A stretch of DNA of 64,000 bases from Rutstroemia sp. NJR-2017a BVV2 (GCA_002946415.1 NJPS01000041.1:710949-774948); one strand, 5' to 3'; shown: positions 1 to 11,508, counted from the first letter of the stretch. The notes: generated by a model from the letters alone, not told the origin. Program-made: numbers and translations.

Positions 1-780
1 TTTCGTACTGCTAAAGAACTAAGTCCTACCAAAGGCATTGATGCTGTAGTCGCAAATGCAGGTATTACAGATACCTCCGGTTTCGAAAACCCCGAGAACC
101 TGGATGCCGAAGAACCTTCCAAGCCAAATTTAAAATGCTTCGACGTAAATCTTCTTGGTGTGCTCTACACTACCCATTTGGCTATGTGGTATCTTCCGCG
201 CAACCCCTCTTCAGGGAAAGCCACCCCATCTGCTACCCCGGGGCCGAACACGCGCGACAGACATCTACTCTTGATCGGATCTGTCGCTTCATTACTTCCC
301 ATCCCTGGCCAACCTTTATATGCTGTGGCGAAGCATGGAGTCCTTGGGCTATTCAGAGCTTTGAGATCTACCAGTTTTACCAATGGGGTCCGAGTCAACA
401 TGCTCTGTCCTTATTTCATTGATACGCCATTGATACCTGCTTCAGGAAGGCTGATTCTTGCTGGAGGAGCAATGGGAAAACCGGAAGCAGTCGTAGATGC
501 TGGAACACGATTTATGGCAGATACAAGGATTGTTGGTCGAGCCTTAGTTATTGGTCCTAAAGTTCGAACAAATGAGGAATGGGAGTTGCTGTCGAAGGAT
601 TCTGAGGAGGGAAACGAAACTGATGTGTGGGAAGCATATGCGGACGATCTTAATGAAGTTGACGTCTTTACTTCACGGTTCGTTAGGATGGTAAATGCAG
701 TGGAAGTTGCAAGGGGTTGGGCAGGATGGGCGTATGATGTCGTTCTGGCTTTGACGTATCCCTTACGCTCAATGTTTTGA
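1..780 (+). CDS. Short-chain dehydrogenase/reductase, 5' end outside window
   Basis: An open frame runs from base 1 to a TGA at 778-780, giving the last 259 residues of an NAD(P)-dependent SDR. The cofactor-fold NAG motif is at about residues 19-21 (VVANAG). A Ser in IGSVAS precedes YAVAK, the YxxxK active site, about 13 residues later. The tail after the active site is long and ends in a hydrophobic Trp-rich stretch. The layout resembles fungal 15-hydroxyprostaglandin-dehydrogenase-like SDRs, but the substrate cannot be read. The Gly-rich N-terminus (TGxxxGIG) lies upstream of the window. No disruption is seen, so it is probably an intact gene cut by the window edge. Confidence 0.88.
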   Translation, partial: FRTAKELSPTKGIDAVVANAGITDTSGFENPENLDAEEPSKPNLKCFDVNLLGVLYTTHLAMWYLPRNPSSGKATPSATPGPNTRDRHLLLIGSVASLLPIPGQPLYAVAKHGVLGLFRALRSTSFTNGVRVNMLCPYFIDTPLIPASGRLILAGGAMGKPEAVVDAGTRFMADTRIVGRALVIGPKVRTNEEWELLSKDSEEGNETDVWEAYADDLNEVDVFTSRFVRMVNAVEVARGWAGWAYDVVLALTYPLRSMF

Positions 781-1243
781 GTTGGACAGATTGTTGAAAT
801 CAAAGTAAAAAACAAAGTATGAAAGATCAGTATCGTTTTTAGTTTGGAGCTGGGGATCTGCAATTATCTTGAACTGGCGAGAAATTTCAAATCTCTTTAC
901 GGAGTATGACATCTTGAACACAATGAGATAAATTACTACGGCATGCTTTGCAGCTACACTGAAGCGATTGAAAAGACCTTGGGCATGCACGGATTCTGTT
1001 CAAAACAGGAAGCGATGAATATAGTGAAGAAATCCTCGCCGCTGTACAAGAATGATGTGGAAGGAATAGCCACTCAAAAGGCAAGTGTGCCTTCTCTTTT
1101 AGGAGTTGAGTGAAAAAAGCCAGCTTTTCAAACGTCATCTTTTCTTCAATAAATCAATCATCTCGAATTCCGCTTCCCAGATTTATTTTGTGTTGCTTGA
1201 CTCAAAGTTGGTTGTCTACTCATCACTGGACTCAGAATTCGAA

Positions 1244-2602
1244 ATGTGGCCAAAGGAGGACCCATTCACAACTCCAAGCCCTCTCCAGAACAATGTCCAA
1301 TTTAGATGGACCCGGTCCAATCGTTCTCTCAGGCTGTCCGGTCTGCGTGTCACCCCTTCTCGGATTGTAATATTGCTACTTTTATGCGGTTGTTTGATAA
1401 TGTCTCGCCGCTGGTTGCCCAAAGTTGTAGTCGTCACGGTATATCCTCTCTTCCAGTTCACAATTTAAGCTAAGTTGGAGCAGTATATTGAACCCGAACC
1501 TGGGATATACAACGCCACCTCTGTTCCTCAAGCTGCGTTCCAGCCCCCTGAGTCAATACCATATCGAATGCCCGACTCTATTGATAGCTTCGCCAATTAC
1601 AAATATCGCAACACCTGCAACGTTTCATCGCTCGACTTACACGCTCCGTTTAGCCCTCTGTGTTCCGATCGACCGAGTATGCTCGCTGCTATGTCAGGTG
1701 GAGGTCGTATTGGCTTCGATTCTCCGTATATGCCCCGGGGCTGTGACATGAGATGGTACACATCAGAGGAGATCTGCGATATATTTTCAAAATTTGAAAA
1801 GGTCATTTTGATCGGAGATAGTATGCTCAGGCATATGATGGGAAGCTTTAATATATTTGTGCGTAAGGATATCGGTTATGGAGCTGTGACGGACTGGAAT
1901 TTTAGCCCGCAGGAGAGGTAAGTGTGGGGGTTGAGGCTGCACATATATGCCTATTATTAACGAGTGGCCAGAAAGGAATGCTTTTGCAACGAACAATTCG
2001 ACGTCAAAGCCTGTTCGGTACAAGGGATCTACAAAACTGCCGACGTGGTGGATCACGATCCAGGCAGTGTTTCTTGTGGTGCTCCGGTGAATGTCATGAG
2101 TAAGTGCTTCTGACTACGGATTTCCCGATATGCACACATTAACTCGGTGCTAGTGGAGCAAATTGTACGGTTTCCTTCACCAGATGATGAGCTCTTTCGC
2201 CTTCGCGAGGATCTTTTAAGTCATCCCACTTCGAAGCCAATTGCTGTAGTATTTGGGCATGGTCTCTGGAGCGATCTTGACTTGCAGAGAACGCTCAATT
2301 GGCTCGATGCCCTTATCGCTCAGATTGATAGCACCGTTGGCCGAAGTAAATGGCAAGGTATTTTTGTCACACCGAATGCAGCAGGGAAGGAGAAACCGGA
2401 CGAATGGATTGTGTCTCAAGGCAATAAAGCGTTGATGTTGTATGAAGAGTCCGTGGGGATTGAGGTGGGGAAGAGGGAGCTAGAGCATCTGGGGACTTGG
2501 AATATGAGCATTCAAAGTAGAAAGTATGACGGTGTTCATTTAGATATGAAGGGTAATTTGGTGAAGGCTATGATGGTCATGAATTGGCTGGCGATGTTAT
2601 GA
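1244..2602 (+). CDS. Membrane-anchored SGNH/GDSL-type hydrolase, 4 exons
   Basis: My model is exons 1244-1438, 1484-1917, 1972-2099 and 2154-2602 (401 aa). All junctions are GT..AG and phases match. The N-terminus has a short basic cytosolic part and one hydrophobic segment (RIVILLLLCGCLIM, about residues 43-56), suggesting a type II anchor. Block I of the SGNH fold is VILIGDSMLRH, with the Ser nucleophile in GDS. The C-terminal YDGVHLD supplies the Asp and His of the DxxH block. FGHGLWSD may be the Asn/His block region. Cys pairs fit a secretory lumen. The family includes fungal PC-esterase-like carbohydrate O-acyl esterases; the substrate is unknown. A TTG at 1475 that opens an uninterrupted frame is not the start. 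Confidence 0.8.
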
Positions 2603-3950
2603 GATGGGCAAGAACAAGAAAGAGGAGTTGGTGGGTCTACGACAGGACATGCTTAAGTGGGTCAGCTTTGTTGAGTTTTGTAATATATTAATATGATCCG
2701 AGCATTATAGAATCAATTGAGTCTGTTTCACTGCCAGATCCGCAAGTACTTCAACAGCTTTTCCAACCTCAGCATCCAGAGCTCACCAGGGTCGGGGACA
2801 CTGCGAAAGTTAGTTCGATGGTTTGGAACAAGTGATCGTCAAGAGATTGACTGCAGCTGGGGGTGAAATGAGACAGGATAGTCAGGAGATATCCAAGCCT
2901 TGCGAGTCACTTCCTATCTGTTGGCCGCCAGCTCAGGCTAGTTGGATCATTCCAAATATTTACCTCGGAGCATATACCTCCATAAGGACTAAGTCCAGCA
3001 TTACAATGAGAAAGAAAACAGCTAGCTATTCAGCTCCAGTGATTTGACATGGCTGTTCGGAATCATGGATGGAGTCTAGTGACTGACTTGGCAGCAAGAG
3101 CTTTTCTGATAACCGATTCAACGAGAGCCTCGCCGTCTACAAGGCCTCTCAATTCCTTGATTGACAGCTAATAATAGAGGAAATAAGGAACTTCGCTTAG
3201 CTTTAAGACCGCACAGGAAGCGGGGAAATAATAGAATAATATAACAGATTGTGGGAATGCGGGGAAAAAACAATATAAATCATTGCTACCTCTATGTATT
3301 CAACCTGCATGCTAGACCAGCCGCATGCAAACCTACCAGTGAGTAATCTCGAACTCTCTGGAAGAGGTAAGGAAAAGACAGTTCATTTCCATATTGGGCA
3401 CAACTGGTCTGTTTTCTGGATGCACTGTCCCAATTCAGGCTGTAGAATTTGGCCACTGTAACCTTGGTTCTTTATTTGACAGGTGCTTGGCATGAGCCTA
3501 GATCTGTGTTCCATTCGCCATGTGGGTGCTCAGAGGTGTGACGTGAATATGAACTCCGTTATAAATCGACAGAGTCCGGATTAGGTCATTCCGTGTAGCT
3601 GATGTAGTAACATCGAATGAGAGCGCTTGTTGAATTTTTCGATACTTGCACCTGCCTGCTAAACTTGGTGACAGCTTCCAATGCTGCCGCCTATTCTATA
3701 TCAAAAATGTTACTATATGCTATACGCTGTCACAGAACGGATACTTCAAGCAGAACTTAGACAATATGCTATCGACTGATAGGTTATATTAATTTGTTCG
3801 ATAAGTTGCCAACTCACGCCATTTACCCAGCTACATCTCGAGAATTTCGGTCGACAGCCAGCAGCTTGCGGCAGTGTTCTTATAGTGACCAGATTTCCAC
3901 CAAAAACTCACAAACACTATCTGCACTTCCTTTGATAAAACAAACTCAAG
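2603..3950. other. Intergenic, no gene recognised
   Basis: About 1.35 kb between the SGNH hydrolase and the DUF1996 gene. Short frames here (for example 2823-3047) show no domain, no splice partner and no coding-like bias. It presumably holds the 3' UTR of the upstream gene and the promoter of the downstream one; no clear regulatory motif was identified. Confidence 0.5.
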
Positions 3951-5589
3951 ATGAAGTTCTTCCCACTTCTCATAGTTGTGCTATTTACTCACCATGCTTA
4001 TGCAATTCTACGATTTTCTTGCTCGCAGCTGGTCACTGAGCGCCTTGATCCGTAAGTTAGCTGTACTGGAACCTTCTTGTTCTTGCACCAAGTTCTAATT
4101 TGGTCTGTCCAGCTTGGTGTTTCCAGGCGCAAACCCGTCGCCACACGTCCATCAGGTATGTACCAATATGTTAAATCTGTCACAAACGTGCATCTGATTC
4201 CTGAATAGGTCGTCGGAGGGGTACGCAACAGACTCTTTGCTACTTGCAAGATCACAAATAAAATATTGACCACTACCGTAGAACGCTTTCAACACGACCA
4301 TGGCTGTAGGTAACGACTTGCCTACTATGTCGAGCTGTACGACGTGCACATTTAGCGAAGACTTCTCGAATTATTGGACGGCCATACTATACTTCCGCGC
4401 CCGCAATGGAACTTTCAAGCGCGTGCCACAGAAGGGAAATATAAATTTCGAATCAGCCAAAGGTGGAATGACCGTGTACTATAGTGACCCGTTTGATGGA
4501 AGCAAGGTTACTGCTTTCAAGCCAGTGAGTTCATAGACGTGTTCACAGACGTCCCTTGCAAGTATGACCATTAACATGATCTATAGGGGTTCCGTATGAT
4601 TGTGGGTAATCCGACGTACCGTACTAGCCAGCAAGCTTCGAAGTTCCGTCAACTCACGTTCACCTGCTTGCAAGACGCCTCCACCAGAACAGGAGAGACA
4701 GGAAACATGCCCACCTCACCTTGCCCGGCAGGAATTATGTCGAACATTCGTTTCCCAACGTAAGAGCATCCCGCCTGCATTCCTCGTCAACATTCATTGT
4801 CCATGACTGCTGACAATCACCGGTAGATGTTGGGATGGTGTGAATCTCGACAGTGCAGACCATTCAAGCCATGTCGCATATCCCAGCAGTGGAACTTTCG
4901 AGAGCAATGGGCCTTGTCCAGCCACCCATCCCGTGAAGCTTCCACAATTATTCTTCGAAGTAGTCTGGGATACTTCAAAATTCAATGACAAATCACTCTG
5001 GCCAACAGATGGCTCACAACCATTTGTCTGGAGTTATGGCGATCCGTAAGTAGTTCTCATGTGTGTGAGGTTTCTTTCGACTTACATATAATTCGACAGA
5101 ACCGGCTATGGAACCCATGGCGATTATGTCTTCGGGTGGAAAGGCAATACTTTGCAAACAGCCATGGACGCCAGATGCAATGTAGCATGTCCCCAGTTGA
5201 AGTCCCAATCCCTCGATGCTGCAAACCAATGTGCTCAAGCTAGTCGAGTGTCGGAGGCAATTGACGGATGTAAGTGTTGAGCTGTTACTCAATTTCCATT
5301 CACGAATCACGTTCTTGGTTGCAATGTGCTGATCAATACTTCACTATCAGGGCTCGATGCGCTCCCTGGAACTAACCCCGTTACAGGAGTCTCGCCAGGC
5401 TCTGGAACCGGTAACGGTGGTGGGAGCGGAACACCAACGGGTGGCGGCGGTGGAAGTACTGGCGTTCCAAGCGGTGGGCAGGCAGCACACTACGATCAGT
5501 GTGGTGGTCAAGGCTACACTGGTCCAACAACTTGCGCAAGCCCGTATACATGCAAGTATTCGAATGCATACTATTCGCAGTGTCTTTGA
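3951..5589 (+). CDS. Secreted DUF1996-domain protein with C-terminal CBM1, 8 exons
   Basis: Exons 3951-4051, 4113-4155, 4209-4220, 4282-4524, 4587-4759, 4827-5045, 5100-5269 and 5351-5589 join in frame to 399 aa. A signal peptide ([18 protein letters not shown]) is followed directly by the DUF1996 hallmark: [29 protein letters not shown]. Further family blocks include [13 protein letters not shown] and SSHVAYP. A Gly/Ser/Thr/Pro linker (about residues 328-362) leads to a canonical fungal cellulose-binding CBM1 ([15 protein letters not shown] ... YYSQCL). DUF1996 has no firmly settled activity that I can infer here; the CBM1 argues for action on cellulose in plant cell walls. Exon 3 is only 12 nt and encodes VVGG, the family's most conserved core. 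Confidence 0.92.
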
Positions 5590-6786
5590 GGAGTGGGCTT
5601 GATGTTAACTTAGAAGCTGTACGAGTGGTGTCGGACGGTTATTTGTGGACGTATGGAAGCCATGTTGTCCAAAGATCTGGGAGAAACGGGTCTAATTCTT
5701 TCTGCGTCGTGTTTTTGAGTCTAGGCAGCGATATTTTGATGATAAGAGCGATTGACTTCCCTTCTTTCCGATTTATGTATCTAGCTTTAGCTGCTAGCTT
5801 CTCGCGTTCTATACACTCATTTCTGACACGCATAACTTTACACATGCCTTGCACATGCAGTTGAGGACAATCGGTGGAGTTTGGTCGCACCAAGCAAATC
5901 TCACAAAAATTACTATGAAGTCGATCAAGTGCAGATTAAATGTTTTACAGCTAGATACTAATACAAATCTGGTTACACAGAAATAGATTTTGACATCTGT
6001 AGATTATCTGACAACCTACCAACTACCAAAATCTCAATTTGTGAATTTAATCAAATCAAATGTATCACAAGAACGACTTTTGGTGTGGTCTAACTATACG
6101 AAAAGGGCATGCCGGGTGAGGTTATAGTAAGGTTGCACCTAACAGCACCGGGATTAACCGTAAGCACTGACTTCCAAATTCTGAATTGCATTGCTGCCAT
6201 TGCTGCCATTGCTGCCATTGCCCACTCTCCAATACCTCTGAAATATGTGCCCGAGCGTGGATTACATCGAGAGCCACTTACATCATTAAATCATTCTACT
6301 TTTCAATCGGTCGAACTTCGACGCTCTTTGAAATGCTTGCCAGAGCTACTTGAGGGCGGCCCCTTTAGATCGACCCATTGCCAATATGGAACGAAAGCGC
6401 GGTATAAGAAAGCCTTACGGAGAAGCCAACTCCACTCTCTATACCTCAAGGACCAGTACCTAAGCTCGAATTTGCGATTCTGCTGGCCTATGCTGCTCAA
6501 CTCGTTTTGATTTGCAGTCGATGGACGACGAGGCGCAATACCCAAGAAATGCTGATGCTGGTGGAGGTTGATCCTTAAAGCACAGCCTCACTGTAATTGA
6601 GGCAAAGAGGTATTCGCCCTACAGACATGTGGTGCATCATTTGACTCTGCGTCATCTACGAGATGAGCCTGATGACATAAAAGGCTTGGGTATTTCTTCC
6701 CATCATTTGCTCAGATTGACCCCTCATCTACAACTTCTTTACCATTAGCAAAGAATCCAGTACCCGCAACGGCAACACATACTAGC
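5590..6786. other. Intergenic region
   Basis: About 1.2 kb with no gene I can support. It holds a 9-bp tandem repeat (6190-6222). The 133-codon frame at 6109-6510 shows no domain, and its composition largely reflects that repeat. The last 60 bases before 6787 look like a 5' UTR. Confidence 0.5.
6190..6222. repeat. 9-bp tandem repeat ATTGCTGCC x3.7
   Basis: Three perfect copies of ATTGCTGCC plus a partial copy (ATTGCC), all identical. It lies between genes. Similar 9-bp arrays with other units occur at about 10126-10174 (inside a gene) and 25641-25667. Confidence 0.9.
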
Positions 6787-8052
6787 ATGGCAACACAGCA
6801 AATTCTCGCAGCAGCTGACCATAATAACCATCTTCTAGATGTGCTCTCTCGAACCGACTATGCAGCCCCCGAACTCTCGCAGACCATCGAATACGCCTCC
6901 GGGCTCAAAGCGATCCTCGCCAAGGAAGAGAAAAAGGTGCAAAAACTTGTCGCCGCAACTGCCAAAGAACACCATGAACATGAAAGCTACCGGGATTCCA
7001 CCCTGAGACGTCTAGCGTACAAATTAAGTGGCCAGAAAGGAAAGTTCAACGAAAAGGCGGAGAAAGAAGAGAGGGAGTGGTTGGAGGCCATCCAGAATGA
7101 ATTGCAAGCGAAACGGGCCGTGGAACATTTGAAGGCTAATCTTATGGACGCGGAAGCAACAGCATCACGACTGAAGACCGTTGTGGATGAGCACCAAGCT
7201 GCACAGAGCGAGCTAGATGCGCTTTACAACTCAATATTCTCTGGGCCTTCCCTAGAGTTTCCCAACGAGGATTTCAAAGAGGGCATGGTGAAGGCTGCCA
7301 AAACGACTTTCGAAGAGGTCCAGCAGCGATTGAGTATGGAGGCACAGGTTCGGGAGGTGTTGGGGGATGCAGAGCTGTTCATGGGTCGATGCATCCGGAA
7401 TATTGAAGACGCTTTGCATGCCTCCACAATGGATGCTTGGGGTATTGGTGGCTCATTCGCCGACATGAACGAAAGATCAGCTCTGGCTCAGGCTCAATCA
7501 CACGCATCGCAAGTTGAAATGCTGGTCAGCCAGGCACGTAGAATGCAACCAATAATCCAAGCACTTGGACCCTTGAACATTGCGCAGGGTAACCTGATGA
7601 GCGATATTATCTTCGATAACGTATTTTCGGATATGGCTTTTCACGATAAGATCAACGATTCGAAGGCCCAGGTTCTAGGAGCAGCAGCAAGATTGAGACA
7701 CGAAGTCCAGCATAGTGAGGGACGTTTGGGAAGACTGAAGGCGGAAGTTAAAGAGAAAAAGCTAGCGCTGGAAGAGAAGAGACGCGAATTGCAGGACGAA
7801 AGGAGAAGTGTCTTTGAACGGATATCTAGCGACTTGCCAAGTTATTCTGCGGAGGTTACGAGCAATGATGGTGTTTGGCCACCGCGCTCGAGCGCTCAAC
7901 ATGACGTTCATTCCGCTCTATATGGCGCGGTTCCACAACAAGCTTCAACCCAGCCAGGAGGGTACAATACGGAGGCTTATCCACCTACATATGACAGCTA
8001 TTCGAGGTCAGACTACACAGCTCCTCCACCTCCCCCGCAGTATTTGTCATAG
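6787..8052 (+). CDS. Coiled-coil protein with proline-rich tail, conserved fungal hypothetical
   Basis: Uninterrupted 421-residue frame starting at a good ATG (AGCATGG context). Residues about 35-150 and 325-370 are rich in Lys, Glu, Ala and Leu with heptad-like spacing (EEKKVQKLV, KAEVKEKKLALEEKRRELQ), indicating long coiled coils around a helical middle section. The tail (about 380-421) is Pro/Tyr/Gln-rich and ends PPPPPQYLS. There is no signal peptide or membrane segment, so it is probably cytosolic. I do not recognise a named family. The layout suggests a scaffold that self-associates and offers a proline-rich docking tail; that is inference only. Confidence 0.8.
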   Translation: MATQQILAAADHNNHLLDVLSRTDYAAPELSQTIEYASGLKAILAKEEKKVQKLVAATAKEHHEHESYRDSTLRRLAYKLSGQKGKFNEKAEKEEREWLEAIQNELQAKRAVEHLKANLMDAEATASRLKTVVDEHQAAQSELDALYNSIFSGPSLEFPNEDFKEGMVKAAKTTFEEVQQRLSMEAQVREVLGDAELFMGRCIRNIEDALHASTMDAWGIGGSFADMNERSALAQAQSHASQVEMLVSQARRMQPIIQALGPLNIAQGNLMSDIIFDNVFSDMAFHDKINDSKAQVLGAAARLRHEVQHSEGRLGRLKAEVKEKKLALEEKRRELQDERRSVFERISSDLPSYSAEVTSNDGVWPPRSSAQHDVHSALYGAVPQQASTQPGGYNTEAYPPTYDSYSRSDYTAPPPPPQYLS

Positions 8053-8863
8053 TTGTAAGACAGGAACGTTTGGGAGAGGAGTATACAGGTTCGCATTTAC
8101 AAGGTTGCTTGTTAAACATATGGATGAGTAAGGGTCAAGGAGGCGTTCTTGGTGGTTCTATTTTGCCTATCATACCCCATCAGTTCGTGTTATCTCTATT
8201 TAGTTAAATATTGAATTTTCCACATATATCTGAATGATCCGAGACCTGTTCAGGATTGATGTAGTCGCAGACTTTGGACCTGGTGATGCGTTCCAGTGAT
8301 TCAGCAACAGCGAGGCCAGACACATTGCTCCGAGAGATCTGATATGGGTCTGGAAGGACGTCTTCGTGCAAGTTCGGTTCAAAGTAAACTGAAGCAGTAG
8401 TTGACAGAGACCGATCCATCCTACCAGGTATGGTATCTTACGTGGTCTACACGACTGTAATGACACGCTACTTTGATCTTATCACTTTCGGAGGAGACAT
8501 TCAATCTATACCTTGTTGAGCAAGCCAATCTCACTTCCGCTTTTTGTCAAACTTTCTCCAAGTGAATTGAATATCAAATTATGATAAAGAGCAAAAATAA
8601 AAAAAATAAAAAAATAAAAGATTAATTTATAACGCGTCGCGTTACAAAAATATACGCGAAAGAAAGAAGATACCTACGAAGTCTTCTTTTCACCACATTT
8701 CGACTTACCTCTGAATACCGACAAGGAATGCCTTGTTGTGCTTTCGAGATGGCGAGATCCAGCAGTGGACCAGTTGACAATTGGCCTCTTGATGAAGAGT
8801 GAGTTCCCCCCACGCCTTTTGGTTGCTTGGTTCATTCATTGCGGGCACACATTTTGATAATCC
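8053..8863. other. Intergenic region with A-rich stretch
   Basis: About 0.8 kb without a supported gene. An A-rich run near 8585-8625 is the only obvious structure. Minus-strand frames at 8200-8466 have no domain and are rejected. Confidence 0.5.
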
Positions 8864-10673
8864 ATGTGTGGCATCTCCATGGGAGGCTTCATATTGGTAA
8901 GAAGTCGTATGAGAGGGACATCGCCAACCTGAGCGTTAATTGGATGAGGCTGCGGTCCTCAAGCACCTCTTCAGAGCCGGCGTTTCTTTTGTGACGAATT
9001 CTGACACATCCCTCAGTACATTAGGTACCGAATTCGTCACTGTCCTTGTTGGACATAAGAAAAAAGAAACCTCATTCCATAAAAAGCTTCTCTCTAGTCG
9101 TTCCACTGCATTCGACAACCACATGAAAGCTTTGAAGGATAAGGGCAGATATCAATATCACTGCGAATCACGATTCGAGAATGCCTTCACAATTCTTGTC
9201 ACCTATTTATATAAAGGCTACGTTCCATCTGGTCCTCTCGAAGACGGTCCTGTAGTGAGCACATATTGCCGCCAGATGAGAGAACTTTATTACCTTGCGG
9301 AAAGATTTGAGATCAGCGATCTTATGGACAAAACCCTGGATGCAATTCAATCCCACAGTCATCGACACTCCCGCGACATGTGCAAATACATTGGGGAGAT
9401 CTATATGAACACTGCCAGAGATAGCAAGCTGCGGCTGTATGCTGCGGTTAGCGTCGCATGGAATTTGGGCAGGTTGAGTCCTACCAGCGAAGGAAAGCTC
9501 AATTTGATTGACACGTTTCGGGACCGTGCCGAGATCTTGTCAGATATTCTCAAAGCTCTAGTGATGTTTCAAACATCCATTGCCGACCCTTCCATCGATT
9601 ACCGAAATTCCTCAGCTGTGGACGGTCTTGGACCTTGTCAATTTCATTCACATGGACAAGACGTTACATGTCATCAGGAGCAGGAGAATTTACCTGAGGC
9701 TGCCAAGAAGGATACCCAACACGCCGTGAAGGCGGAAAGAGCGGGCACAGGAGCTGTGAGGGGCGAAAGCATTGGCATTTCTCACCTGGACGACGACAAT
9801 GATCTGGTGATTTTAACGAGAGAGGAAGTTGAAGAAATGGCGAGAAAAAAAGTAAGGGAGGGGAAGCGTCCGGCGAAGGATGAATTGCCAGGCGGTGCAA
9901 CGGTTGATCACATCCCAGGAATCCAGGAAGAATTCATGTCCAAAAGTCAGGAACCTAGCGCCATATCTGAATCAGCTGCTGCGTCGAGAGCGGACCTACC
10001 AGTCAAAATGAATGGTCAGCCTAATGCGAAAGGATTCCCCAAGCGAAACGCAGAGGAAGATTTGAACTGCAGTTCGAAGAGACCGCGACCATCCGTAATT
10101 ATTGGAGGACCGCCAGAATTCAGGGGAAGCATTGGAAGCATTGGAAGCATTGGAAACATTGGAAACATTGGAAAAGGACCTGCGACAGCAAGACCCCCGC
10201 CCCAACAAGAATCTAAGAAGTTACCAGAAGGTGCCGACAACTATTTTCAAACACCACAGTCGCAAACTGGTCTCACCGTCACCAATTTGTCTGAAACTAG
10301 CGCTCGACTTCCTTCTCATAAATCCGCAACCGATAAACCGCCGATTGTGAGCACGGGTTTCGTCAGCATCAACAAACCTCATGGCAACACGACGCAGGCT
10401 TCTGTCGGCATAGGGAGATCTCCTGCAACCGAAGTAAATTCAATACCTGTGGTACCTCGTCCGACATCTGGTAGAACCCGTCGTGGCCAGCCCCAAAGAG
10501 TACGTTCTTTCGTTTCTCCGCGCGCGAGACGTGCTTTTGAGCACAAAACGACCAGGCTATCTAACATTTGTCGCAGTTTCAATGGTGAATATGGATGTAG
10601 GGATCGTAGCTGCAATGACTTGCATGCTTGTAGTATTTGTTGGGGGACTAGTCATAATGCTTACCACCATTAG
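8864..10673 (+). CDS. BTB/POZ-domain protein with C-terminal CCCH zinc finger, 2 exons
   Basis: The long frame has no ATG at its 5' end (it opens at a TTG). I propose a first exon 8864-8896 (ATGTGTGGC...) spliced by a strong GTAAGA donor to 8949, giving 585 aa. Residues about 30-130 read as a BTB/POZ fold: VLVGHKKKETSFHKKLLSSRSTAF, then a YLYKGYVP strand and YYLAERFEISDLMDKTLDAI, the helix typical of fungal BTB proteins. A long low-complexity middle holds a SIG/NIG repeat (10126-10174). The C-terminus has C552-x8-C-x4-C-x3-H570, a CCCH finger, then C572-x2-C and several His. BTB usually mediates dimerisation or Cul3 binding; CCCH usually binds RNA. The partner is unknown. Confidence 0.78.
10126..10174 (+). 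repeat. 9-bp in-frame tandem repeat (GGAAGCATT / GGAAACATT)
   Basis: Within the BTB-CCCH gene, five to six tandem 9-bp units encode a Gly-Ser/Asn-Ile tripeptide array. Units differ by G/A at one position, so two variants are clustered (three GSI, then two GNI). Copy number can change without breaking the frame. Confidence 0.88.
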
Positions 10674-11212
10674 ATTAGAATCAGTGGAATCGAAAGTTTA
10701 AGATCGTCGAGAAGCCGTTCCACGTTAGTATTGTGATATATGTAGCTAGCGAAATCTCTCCTCGGTGAAGGTTTGGATGTGAATGCAAGATTGGTCCTCC
10801 GAGAACGTTTAATCCGATGTGTCGGAATGAACCTTCGATATGTGGATGGCTACAATGTTCCCCTATAGATCGACGTTGTGACTCAGTTGTAGCGACCACA
10901 TCCTGCTGCACAAGCTCTTCGGCTTGAAAAAAACAGGTCGATTTGTGGCATAGGCTCTCCGGTGCAAAGATGACAAAGTTAGGCCGACAATGATACCCAA
11001 AAGATAATCAGAGAGTGAGAATATTATTATATCTCATAGCTTTTAGGATAATCGTTCGACAAATGTAATCAGCCACAACTTGTCGTCCCAATTCAGCCTG
11101 CTTTCTAAGCGGATGAGATATTGTTGCAAAATTTACTGTGTGCGAAGTGCACGGAAAGACGACAGCAACATCAGCTGCCGTGGAGCAGCCAGTCATGACT
11201 GGCAAAACATAC
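10674..11212. other. Intergenic region
   Basis: About 540 bp downstream of the BTB gene. Short minus-strand frames (10681-10911, 11008-11205) have no recognisable domain. Nothing else is seen. Confidence 0.5.
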
Positions 11213-11306
11213 TGGAGCGGCAGGGAGTCGAACCCTGGACTTCATCGACGCGTTTTCTCCTAGGAGAATATGCAAACGAGGCACTCTACCACTGAGTTAC
11301 AGCCCC
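11213..11306 (-). tRNA. tRNA-Ala(UGC) with a short intron
   Basis: On the minus strand the sequence folds as a tRNA. The acceptor is GGGGCTG with CCGCTCC plus discriminator A, with one mismatch. The D arm is ACTC..GAGT, the anticodon stem starts CCTCG with loop TTTGCA giving anticodon UGC, and the T arm is CAGGG-TTCGACT-CCCTG (perfect). A roughly 22-nt intron sits one base 3' of the anticodon, the usual eukaryotic position. The G3-U70 wobble pair, the known alanine identity element, is present, which supports Ala. One T-C mismatch in the acceptor stem and one C-T mismatch in the anticodon stem leave some chance that it is a pseudo-tRNA. Confidence 0.75.
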
Positions 11307-11508
11307 ATTCGTCAACAACGCAACTGGTTGTTGTATCACGTGCCTTGCTATAGACATTTATATTTACTAACTTAATTGATGCTGGCTCGCCGGTTCCCTG
11401 ATCCTCAGGCAACACATAGTTCAGGCATCAAATTGAACTGTTCGAAATCAATTGCGACAGCACCAATTTTTCAAGTCAAGCACCATTATATTTCCCCAAC
11501 AACTCATC

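Noticed and set aside
1475..1921. Frame start at 1475 as a separate gene
   Set aside because: It opens at TTG, not ATG, and is exon 2 of the four-exon SGNH hydrolase; the junctions and phases fit.
2823..3047. Short plus-strand frame after the SGNH gene
   Set aside because: No recognisable domain, no continuation by splicing, and only 74 codons.
6109..6510. 133-codon frame between genes
   Set aside because: Its start is shaped by the 9-bp repeat, there is no domain, and the opposite strand has an equally long frame.
8940..8948. Start of the BTB gene at 8940
   Set aside because: The codon is TTG with a stop just upstream; an ATG exon at 8864 with a strong donor explains the 5' end better.
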